NCBI GenBank assembly: GCA_015233565.1
Contig: JADFXM010000013.1
Location: 1 to 64,000, forward strand
Length of the DNA stretch: 64,000 nt
Direction of reading: 5' to 3'
DNA from: Candidatus Rifleibacteriota bacterium
GTDB taxonomy: Bacteria; Muiribacteriota; Ozemobacteria; Ozemobacterales; Ozemobacteraceae
In this document: one piece after another, positions 18,851-27,251 of the stretch
Position numbering within the stretch: the stretch's first letter is position 1
Layout: each line of letters starts with the position of its first letter
Made by a program: the position numbers and the translations under genes
Notes under the pieces: model-generated
The model's input: only the letters and a program-made list of their open reading frames with translations
What the model was told of the DNA's origin: nothing
The model's database searches: none

Positions 18851-20179
18851 TTATCGTGCCAGAATCAATCCATGCAATGCACGCACGGCTTTAGGAATAT
18901 CTTCATTCTTAATTAATACTCCGATGTTGATCTCCGAAGCTCCTTTCGTGATCGCTTTCGCATTGATTCCTACTTCTCCCAAACTTGTGAAAATCTTTCC
19001 AATTGCATCTGCCCTTCCCTTAAGTTCATCTCCAACTATGCAAACTATTGCCATCGCTGGATAACTGGATACTGGGGCAATTCTTTTAAGTGCTTCGGTT
19101 GCTTCCATTTTTTGTTCATCAGAAAGGTCAGACTGGGTTATAAGGGAAATTCCCGCCTCACTTGTTGTGACCATGTGCGCTACTATCCCAAGCTTCTTTA
19201 AAGCTGCAAGCGCAGAATTAAGAACATCAGGAACTGAATGGAGTCGTTGAGATGAAAGATGAAACAGTGTCACATCTTCTTTATATGCCACCGATTTGGC
19301 AATGGACTTTGTGATTACCGGTTCTGCGAAAATCGAGGTGCCAAGGTCGTTCTCTTTAAATGCATTTACAACGCGAACTGGAATTCCTTTTTTAATTGCA
19401 GGAATTAGCGTCGAAGGGTGGAGCACTTCAGCGCCGAAATAAGCAAGTTCGCTGGCTTCATCGAATGATAATTCAGGAATATTGCGTGCGCGTGGATCGA
19501 CGCTTGGATCAGCGGTCATCACGCCGTCAACATTCTTCCAAATCACGACTTCACTTGCTCCGATTCCTGCAGCAATAATGGTGGCGGAAAAATCACTCCC
19601 GCTACGGCCTAGGGTTGTAATTTCTCCGCGGCTATTCTTTCCCAAAAAACCGGTGACGACTGGAATTCCCTCAATTTTTGCGAAAGCTTCCCCCAGCCCC
19701 GTTTCAATTCCATGGAGGGGGGAGGCTGACCCGAAGTGGTCATCAGTGATCATTCCGACATCATATGAATTTATTGCAACTGAGTTTCGTCCTCTTGTAA
19801 CAAGTGCACCGGATATGATGCGTGAAGCAAGTCTTTCCCCAAAAGAGATAATGTGATCGAGAGTTCTTGGGGTGAGTTCTTTCAAGAGCCAAACACCGTG
19901 TAAGAGCGTTTCAAGCTTGACCAACAAAGGTTCGATCAAGCCCGAAGGAACAATCAAGGCATCAATCAGTTCCATGTGATATTTTCTGATATCGGAAATG
20001 TCTGTATTACCCTCCAACGCAGAGCGGGCGGCCCTTAGCAAACGGTCAGTGGTGTCTCCATGAGCGGAAACTACGACTACCACTCCCTTGTCTGCAGCAG
20101 CTTCGATTATGTCCAAACATCTTTGAATACGATCATAATTAGCGATGGATTGCCCACCGAATTTATAGACGCTTGCCAT
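18851..20179 (-). CDS. lysC: Aspartate kinase
   Basis: VYKFGGQSIANYDRIQ, FGERLASRIISG, TLGRSGSDFSATIIA, VWKNVDGVMTADP, C-terminal ACT region. Confidence 0.93.
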   Translation of the reverse strand: MASVYKFGGQSIANYDRIQRCLDIIEAAADKGVVVVVSAHGDTTDRLLRAARSALEGNTDISDIRKYHMELIDALIVPSGLIEPLLVKLETLLHGVWLLKELTPRTLDHIISFGERLASRIISGALVTRGRNSVAINSYDVGMITDDHFGSASPLHGIETGLGEAFAKIEGIPVVTGFLGKNSRGEITTLGRSGSDFSATIIAAGIGASEVVIWKNVDGVMTADPSVDPRARNIPELSFDEASELAYFGAEVLHPSTLIPAIKKGIPVRVVNAFKENDLGTSIFAEPVITKSIAKSVAYKEDVTLFHLSSQRLHSVPDVLNSALAALKKLGIVAHMVTTSEAGISLITQSDLSDEQKMEATEALKRIAPVSSYPAMAIVCIVGDELKGRADAIGKIFTSLGEVGINAKAITKGASEINIGVLIKNEDIPKAVRALHGLILAR

Positions 20180-20184
20180 ATTTT

Positions 20185-21411
20185 TTACCTCACCGGTCGT
20201 TTTTTGTGATCGTCTACTGTACGTTCCACAAGCGGATGGAAGCCAAGTCCAGAATCGACGCCCGGCAATTTTTCGACAGGGGCCGACAATAACATTTTTC
20301 CTTCTGTAATCCAGATTTTCAGCGAATCTGCGATTTCACGGGCCATGGCGATACTTGATAATGCTGAAGTTTCGATAATCTTTCCGAGTATTTGAACTTT
20401 TCCACTTCGCAGTTCAGCATAACTTACATATGCGATAGGTTCTCCCTTTAACTCTGGGTAGTCATCACTGTAGTCCCAGACTGGAGCCATTATGTCGGCA
20501 TCAGAAATGGCGCAGAACTGTGCCATTTCTTCATCCAGAATCGGAATTGGAATGCCGATTCCAACGGCAAGTGAAGGGCCGTAACCGGTCATTGAGACTC
20601 CACGAACATATTTGGGATTCATTCCTTTCATGTCTCCCATAACAGCGAGAGTTCCTGATCCACCTTTTGGAATTCCTTTGTCAGTACGAGGACCGAGTGG
20701 GGAGTGCTGAGTTCCCTGAAAGATTACATAGCCAACCCCGCCTCCCAGAAAAATTCGAGTTCCAATTCCTATTGTACGATAATAAGGATCGTTCATAAGT
20801 GGAGAAAGTTGCCCGGCGGAACAAAAATTTGCGTTTCCCATATTGGGACGCAATATTCCCATATATGTATAAATTGGTTTTTTGGAATGAAGATTCACTG
20901 CAACATTATAGTTTTGATAGGCATTACGCGGATTTAATAACGTTGCCGAATTTAAATCCTTAATATTGATTTTTGTCTTCAATTCTTTTCGAGGATAACA
21001 GTGAGTTCCGTATGAAGTTGCGGAAAAAACTACATCTTTTCCGGCTATCAAATCTTCTATTACGTGCCCACCGCCGTATGAAAATTTGCCGGGGAATACT
21101 TTATTTGCAGGGTCATCTTCCGGTATTTCAGTTGCCCCAATATAAAGATCGACTGCAGCTATTCCGCAGTATGCCGGGACATCGTTTAACTTTGCGTGTT
21201 TATAGTTCATTCGGGGTTTTGTGTGACCTGTGTTGAGAAGGGCTCCGGATGAGCACATTGGGCCAAACGTTGCAGTGGTAACAACATCAACGGCTTCGGC
21301 AGCTTTTTTTGCTCCCTTTTCCTTTACGATGTGGATAATTTCTTCAGCAGTAACTACGACAGCTTTTCCAGTGCGAATTTTCTCGTTTATCTCTTCATAA
21401 GTTTTTGCCAT
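20185..21411 (-). CDS. DUF39 homocysteine biosynthesis protein (MA1821/COG1900-like); start set to MAKTYEE
   Basis: TATFGPMCSSGALLNTGHTKPRM, AYCGIAAVDLYIGA, SATSYGTHCYPRKEL, FCSAGQLSPL, FLGGGVGYVIFQGTQHSP. Confidence 0.9.
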   Translation of the reverse strand: MAKTYEEINEKIRTGKAVVVTAEEIIHIVKEKGAKKAAEAVDVVTTATFGPMCSSGALLNTGHTKPRMNYKHAKLNDVPAYCGIAAVDLYIGATEIPEDDPANKVFPGKFSYGGGHVIEDLIAGKDVVFSATSYGTHCYPRKELKTKINIKDLNSATLLNPRNAYQNYNVAVNLHSKKPIYTYMGILRPNMGNANFCSAGQLSPLMNDPYYRTIGIGTRIFLGGGVGYVIFQGTQHSPLGPRTDKGIPKGGSGTLAVMGDMKGMNPKYVRGVSMTGYGPSLAVGIGIPIPILDEEMAQFCAISDADIMAPVWDYSDDYPELKGEPIAYVSYAELRSGKVQILGKIIETSALSSIAMAREIADSLKIWITEGKMLLSAPVEKLPGVDSGLGFHPLVERTVDDHKKRPVR

Positions 21412-21433
21412 TTTTTTCCTCTTTCGATTTTCT

Positions 21434-21892
21434 CTAGGCCAGATGATCAGTAATGGATTCCAGTGCACCAAAAGGGCAAGCGGGAATGCATAATTCGCAT
21501 GCTATGCATTTTTCATGTGCAAATACAACTTTACCAATATTCTTATCAACTGATAAGGCCTTGGGAAAGCAATGTGCAACACAGGCACTGCAATGAGTAC
21601 ATTTGTCTTCGTCCCAGATTAAATTCTTTGCAGGCATAATAAGCTTGACGCCAATTTCTTCAAGATATTTGAAGGAATTTTTTACATTTTCCGGTTCTCC
21701 ATCAATTTGGATGAACATTGTACCATCTGCTTCCTGCCGAATACTGGCCTGCAGAATATTTACTTCCACGTCAAAATTCCTGATGACCCCTGACAAAATT
21801 GGTGTGCTTACCAAATCTGCCTTAAAGTGAAGGATTACATTTTTCTTCATTATTATTTCTCCCTGCTTGATTCCATCAAAACATTCTTCCAC
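21434..21892 (-). CDS. NIL domain + 2x[4Fe-4S] ferredoxin (MA1822-like)
   Basis: CTHCSACVAHCFPKAL and CIACELCIPACPFGAL clusters after an N-terminal NIL-like domain. Confidence 0.9.
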   Translation of the reverse strand: MEECFDGIKQGEIIMKKNVILHFKADLVSTPILSGVIRNFDVEVNILQASIRQEADGTMFIQIDGEPENVKNSFKYLEEIGVKLIMPAKNLIWDEDKCTHCSACVAHCFPKALSVDKNIGKVVFAHEKCIACELCIPACPFGALESITDHLA

Positions 21893-21901
21893 CAGGTTGT
21901 T

Positions 21902-22624
21902 TCAAACAACCTCTAAATCGCCCCATATGCCAATCTTATCACCAATAGTAACAATAATTCCTTTAACCCCACCATGTTCTTTTGCATTTTGGATGACGGT
22001 TTCAACGTCTTCCTTACATTGAACCTGGTTGCCAAAGCAGGTGGCTGCCGCATCTGCATCAATGGCGTTATCGGCAATAATACAGACGGCATCTGCTTTT
22101 CCGAAAGAAAGCGAATGTCCGACTGTTCCAGCCGAGGTGCAGATTCCAAAAGATTCGCCTGGTTTTCCGGTACGAAAATTTATTTTTCCGGAAAATGGAG
22201 ATTCCTCGCCTGCATAAAGCGTAAAAACCACCGGTCTTCCCATTCTGACAAAAATGTCACCGCCGTTTTCGATGATTAAATCGCCAAATCGCTCAACAAG
22301 TTTTTTGCCTGTGAGTTCCGCAACAGCACCTGCTACAGCCGCCATGGGGCCAACGTTAAATTTTCTTGCAGCAATGCACATTTTAGCAACTATTTCTGAG
22401 GCATCGGTCTTCGGAACATGTGGAACAAGAGTTGTTTTAAACTCAGGATCCATTTTAATATATGACTCAATATCATTTCTCAATCCGGTTAGAATCTCTT
22501 GCGTTTCATGGGTAATATCTTTTCGTGCCAGAAGAAACAAATCGCTTTCCCCTATCACGACTCGTTGGGCAAGAAAACCCTCCGCTTTCATCCACTCTCT
22601 GTAGGTACGTTCCTGATAACTCAT
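21902..22624 (-). CDS. UPF0280 family protein (COG2122/ApbE-like, MA1715-like)
   Basis: GPMAAVAGAVAELTGKKLVE, LIIENGGDIFVRM, GICTSAGTVGHSLSFGKADAVCIIADNAIDADAAAT. Confidence 0.9.
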   Translation of the reverse strand: MSYQERTYREWMKAEGFLAQRVVIGESDLFLLARKDITHETQEILTGLRNDIESYIKMDPEFKTTLVPHVPKTDASEIVAKMCIAARKFNVGPMAAVAGAVAELTGKKLVERFGDLIIENGGDIFVRMGRPVVFTLYAGEESPFSGKINFRTGKPGESFGICTSAGTVGHSLSFGKADAVCIIADNAIDADAAATCFGNQVQCKEDVETVIQNAKEHGGVKGIIVTIGDKIGIWGDLEVV

Positions 22625-23249
22625 TTTCGGTGCTTCATGTAAAATTTATTAAGTTTCCCTAGTCCAAGGTATGAGAAGTCGCATTACCAGATTGAGCAAT
22701 TTTTCACACAAAATAATCAGCTAATTTTTCAAAACCTGCGCCTCTCCTTTATATAATTATTTTGTTTTTCTTTCAACCTAGGTGCAATTGATTTTTTATA
22801 TCTCGCAGCATTGAGGATGCCAAAACGGTTGCAAGCAGAATCTTCACGATTTGAAGGCTTACTTCGCATGCAATATAAGACAGATTCCTGCTCAACGGCT
22901 CAATTTGAAACTATCGAAAAATATTAAATCGCAATGTCAGATTTCCCAACCTCGGGGATTTAAATTTGATACTATTTTTTCGATTAATGAACCACTAACT
23001 TGCTTTGGAAGGCATCTTCTGATTTATTTTTGTGAATGTTGGTCTCAAAAAAAATCCAGTCGAAAAGTATTCCAAAATCAGGTAAATACCTTTTGAAGCT
23101 ATTTTCCAAGAAAATGCAAACTATCGATAGCAGGAATTCTGAATGTAGACCGGAAAAGCAGTATGGTGGAACAAGCATGAGCTGCAGACCACGAGTTTTA
23201 AGTGATACAAAAAAAACATGTTTCGGATATTTTCCGACTGACTCATTAG

Positions 23250-23337
23250 GCTTAACGAAAGCGGAAGCTGACTGGACCGGGGGCCCCGGCTTTCTGCTCA
23301 TGACCGCGTTAAGCTGGTTGCTTGCGGCCCGCTTAAC
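23250..23337. repeat. GC-rich structured palindrome, attC-like or other structured element
   Basis: GCTTAAC…CCGGGGGCCCCGG…CCGCGTTAAGC plus another GCTTAAC at 23331-23337. Confidence 0.35.
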
Positions 23338-26300
23338 TTTCCTTTCTGCACACAACCAGTAAAGTGGTGTCGTCATCATGTTTTATTCCATCAAGCTTTG
23401 ATTCTTGCCAGGAAAACAGTTTTTCCAACGTTTCTTTAGCATCTTGACCTTTCAAATTGGGTAGGGCGGCTGCAACTGTTTCATAACCAATCATTTCTCC
23501 AAAATTATTCCGGGCTTCGATGAAACCATCCGAATAAGTTAATAACCAGTCGGTGTGGGTTAAAACTGTTGTAATAGAGGTATAGTCACTCCGCAATTTG
23601 GCGCCCAATGGTAGACTGGGAATTTTAATTTCCTGGGCATTCTTTTCCCCAACAAGGAATGGGGAGCATTGTCCTGCGTTAGCCAAGGTCAAAGTTCCAA
23701 GGGAAGTATCGAAAACGCCAATCAAGCACGTCATCAGCAGTTTTCTTTTTAACACTCGAGAAATAATTGTCCCCAGATTATTCAGGATTGTTTCAGGCTT
23801 AAATGAGTTGCCAGGATGAAAGATCGCTGCCTTGGCCATTCCAACGACCAATGCAGCAGGGATACCATGTCCCGTAACATCTCCGAGAACAAATAACACT
23901 CTAGTGGAATCAATTTCAAGATAATCGAAATAATCTCCCCCAACTTCGGCCGTAGGCCGGCATTTTCCGTAAATGACCCAACCATTTTTCTCTAATTGCT
24001 CTTCCGGGAAAATATTTTCCTGGAGGGTTTTTGCCACCTCCAGATCCTGGATACTTTCAAGCATTCTGTTAAAAGCAAAAGCAAGTTCGCCGAACTCATC
24101 TTTTCCCAAATCTGGAACACGGTGTGAAAAGTCTCTTTTTTGTAATGCTGTAACTCCATATTTTAAATCGTCAAAGGGTTGGAGAAATGTTTTTCTGATG
24201 ATGATCCAAACTAACAACAAGGCAGCCAATATCCCTGAAATTAAATAAAGGAAACTGGTTCTCATCTCGGCCAATTCCTGTTTAATTTCATGGTCTGAAA
24301 CAAAAAGCCCCATTGTTGTAAACCTCATTTTGTCAGCAGGGATTCGAGCAACAAAATACCTTGCATATGGGAAACCGATAACAGTACTTATCGGAATCTC
24401 TATAGCCCTTTTCCGAAAAAACTCAAAAAACTTTGGGTCTTTTGTTATCCAGGGAATAGTTGTAAAAACTTTGGAAGCGACTTTTGTTCGGGCGTAAAAA
24501 CCGAATCTGTTTCCTTTCATCCTGAATTTTTCCAAAACCCGGGAAAGGTAATTTTCTTCAAGGACTTCAGGAACCCATGCGCAAAATGCCAAGTATTTTA
24601 CTCGGTCAACATTGTTTTTTATTTGAGTAAGAACTATAGCAATTTCGGTACTGAAAAGATCAAGAATTCTTAGCTTGTCGAGATTCTGAGTAAAAAGGGA
24701 GAAAACATAGTCCGCATTAAATCCAAAAGTTGCAGCAGCCATGTTTACCATTTGCCCTTTTAAATCACTTCTTTCGTGTATACTTTCCCTGTTTAATTCT
24801 TTTATTAACCTTTCCATTCCTGTCTCAATGAGTTTGAAGGTCCTTTCGAGCAATGCCTGTTCACCCTTTCCAATGCAAAAAACGCTTTTTCCGTTTGCCC
24901 CAATCAGTGAAACGAAAATTGGCGTGTATTTTTCAAAGATTCTTTGAAGATTTTCTTTTTCTGATTTTTCGAGTTCTATGTCGGGCCTGTTTGCCACCGA
25001 TAACTCTTGCTTTATTTGAGATTCAAAATTCTGCATTTCTTCCAAATACATTCTGTCTATTTCTTCAAGCTTATGTTGTTGATCCTTAATAATTTGGGTT
25101 TCCAGAAATTTTTGCCGTTCTTCAAGCCTGTCACGAAAGTTGAGTGACATGAAAAGCAGGAGAAAAAGAGTAGTGAAGCATAGAAGATAAAATAATTGTT
25201 CCCCTAGATTTGTCGGGTTTTGCCATTGTTTGGTTATTGCGAGAAAACGACAAGATAAAAGAAAAATTAATATTAAGATCAAATCAAACATTTCCAAAAG
25301 CTTTTTTAAGAATGGGAGGTTTTTCGATTCTGCTGCGGTGATAATGTAGAAATTGCCCGGAAAAAGTTTTTTCGTACAAAACCAATTTCCGATGAATGTT
25401 TTATTTTCATTCTTGTTTTGTAGAAAGGAGAAATAGTCCTTTTTTTCTTCTTTTCCGGATAAAAACTCCGGAAAAGCCAGGTGGTCCATTTTTTGCAAAT
25501 CAACGGAGGCACAAAACCGATCGGGATAATATTTTCGCAAATGCAAATCGATTTGGCTTGGAAGAGTATGTTCCCAATTGGGACTCATTTTGCACTGCAA
25601 AATCAGAAGCCCACGTTGGTGGAGAGGAGAGATGAAAAGTATCTCAGAATCAGGAGTTTTCTGGCTTCGATAAAGGACTTGGATGGTTCCAATATCCCGA
25701 TCTTTGGGAGACTTGAAGGTGATAAGATAATCTCTCATTGTTTCCAAAGGATAAAAATCATTATCATCGAGGCCCGAAAATTCTTTGTTCTTAACTTTTT
25801 TTATGGCAAGTAAGAACTTTGCAGCTTTTTGCTGATCCAATTTCAGGTCTGAAGCTTCCTCAACATAGTTTTCGTTGGGATCAAAAATTGCAGCCTGAAA
25901 TGTTACGGAATATAGGCGAGAGGCTTCGACAAGAATTTTGCGAAGCGCCAGAGGTTGATTTTCCGCAAATAAGCATTTCTCAGCCAAAATTTCAAGAGTA
26001 TTTCGAAAAATATCATCTGGGTCGTCAAGGAATTCCAAAGATTGGTAGATGTAGAAGTTACCTTTTTCAGTTTCAATTTGTGCGGAGTTTAATTCATCTT
26101 TCATTGATTCCTGGAAATAGATTCGAAGAATTAAAAATGGAATTCCCAAAAGGAAAAAGGGAATCAAAAGTCTTATTCCATAAGAAAAAAGCTTCTTTTC
26201 AGCATATTCGGTTTTTTCTCCAGCTTTAATGCGATATGTGGTAAAAAAAAGAACGGCCAGAAAAAAGAAGATTATAAAAGACTTTTGTCTCAAATGTTTT

Positions 26301-27211
26301 TTTGTCAAAACTTCAAGCTCACTGTTTCTTAAGCCAGCCAAAATCCGCTTTTTCTCCAGCCCTATTACTCCTAAAATGAAATCCTCCGAAGATTTGACAA
26401 TTGGAGATTCGTCTTCAGCTCTTGAAGAAAGCAATTGAGCCAATTCATTATCAAACGGGAAGGGAAGTTGTTCTCGAGGAATGGGAGAATTCGGATCAAT
26501 AGTTTCCAAATAAACATTGCTGTTGATCCTTTTCCAACAGCTTTTTATTGCAGTTTGTACAAAATCATTCAAATTCTGATTTTTCTTAAAAAATCCAATC
26601 ATGAAGCCATTTCGGAAAAAACGGGAAATGAAAATATAATCGAAGCGTCCTGCAGGTTTCAAGGGAATGATATCCCCGCTCTTGCCATAATAATCGCCCA
26701 GGAAAATTCGTTTTTGAGGAAAGGAGCCCTTAAAAATGTAATCATAACGAGAAACATTTTTTTGGAGAACATCCGGAAAGCCTTTTTCCAAACAGGCAAA
26801 ATCATAAAAAAGATTTTTGGAATCTTGATATTTAATTTCAAAAGAGATGTTTGAAGCGATGATGTTTGCTTTTTCATCAAACATTATGAACTCTGCTTTT
26901 CCAGGGAGGGTCTGATTAAACGCTTCAAGCTGGGATTGAAAATTGGAGGTTGGTTGTTCAGAAGAATATATGTCTTCTGAGAAAAAAGCAAATTGATACC
27001 TTAAAAGCTTTTCCCAATCGCGATAAGATGAAATATCTCTAAGGAGTTTCAGAATGGCAGGTTTCTCTTTTTTTAGAATTTCCTGAATGGGAATTTGATA
27101 ATCAATGTTCAGAATTTGCAGTGAAAGCAATGTTAAAACTAGCCAAAAAAATAGGTTAATGCAAAGAATTCCAACTTTGCTGGAAGTTTGAGGAATTTCA
27201 GTGAGAGCCAT
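23333..27211 (-). CDS. Large membrane HAMP-SpoIIE (PP2C-type) phosphatase
   Basis: Multiple TM segments, HAMP-like region, LEVAKTLQENIFPEE, GKCRPTAEVGGDYFDYLEI, LGDVTGHGIPAALVVGMAKA. Confidence 0.9.
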   Translation of the reverse strand: MALTEIPQTSSKVGILCINLFFWLVLTLLSLQILNIDYQIPIQEILKKEKPAILKLLRDISSYRDWEKLLRYQFAFFSEDIYSSEQPTSNFQSQLEAFNQTLPGKAEFIMFDEKANIIASNISFEIKYQDSKNLFYDFACLEKGFPDVLQKNVSRYDYIFKGSFPQKRIFLGDYYGKSGDIIPLKPAGRFDYIFISRFFRNGFMIGFFKKNQNLNDFVQTAIKSCWKRINSNVYLETIDPNSPIPREQLPFPFDNELAQLLSSRAEDESPIVKSSEDFILGVIGLEKKRILAGLRNSELEVLTKKHLRQKSFIIFFFLAVLFFTTYRIKAGEKTEYAEKKLFSYGIRLLIPFFLLGIPFLILRIYFQESMKDELNSAQIETEKGNFYIYQSLEFLDDPDDIFRNTLEILAEKCLFAENQPLALRKILVEASRLYSVTFQAAIFDPNENYVEEASDLKLDQQKAAKFLLAIKKVKNKEFSGLDDNDFYPLETMRDYLITFKSPKDRDIGTIQVLYRSQKTPDSEILFISPLHQRGLLILQCKMSPNWEHTLPSQIDLHLRKYYPDRFCASVDLQKMDHLAFPEFLSGKEEKKDYFSFLQNKNENKTFIGNWFCTKKLFPGNFYIITAAESKNLPFLKKLLEMFDLILILIFLLSCRFLAITKQWQNPTNLGEQLFYLLCFTTLFLLLFMSLNFRDRLEERQKFLETQIIKDQQHKLEEIDRMYLEEMQNFESQIKQELSVANRPDIELEKSEKENLQRIFEKYTPIFVSLIGANGKSVFCIGKGEQALLERTFKLIETGMERLIKELNRESIHERSDLKGQMVNMAAATFGFNADYVFSLFTQNLDKLRILDLFSTEIAIVLTQIKNNVDRVKYLAFCAWVPEVLEENYLSRVLEKFRMKGNRFGFYARTKVASKVFTTIPWITKDPKFFEFFRKRAIEIPISTVIGFPYARYFVARIPADKMRFTTMGLFVSDHEIKQELAEMRTSFLYLISGILAALLLVWIIIRKTFLQPFDDLKYGVTALQKRDFSHRVPDLGKDEFGELAFAFNRMLESIQDLEVAKTLQENIFPEEQLEKNGWVIYGKCRPTAEVGGDYFDYLEIDSTRVLFVLGDVTGHGIPAALVVGMAKAAIFHPGNSFKPETILNNLGTIISRVLKRKLLMTCLIGVFDTSLGTLTLANAGQCSPFLVGEKNAQEIKIPSLPLGAKLRSDYTSITTVLTHTDWLLTYSDGFIEARNNFGEMIGYETVAAALPNLKGQDAKETLEKLFSWQESKLDGIKHDDDTTLLVVCRKES

Positions 27212-27251
27212 TTTCAGAAATTTTCCTGATATTTTTTGTTAAATTCAAACA

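Noticed and set aside
22625-22760. Lysine riboswitch upstream of the aspartokinase operon
   Set aside because: GAGGCGC-like start is present but the conserved core (e.g. GCCGAAG) is not, and the leader is too short.
22984-23379. 131-aa minus-strand ORF in the 22.6-23.3 kb gap
   Set aside because: Overlaps the SpoIIE 3' end and the GC-rich palindrome; no motif; likely spurious.
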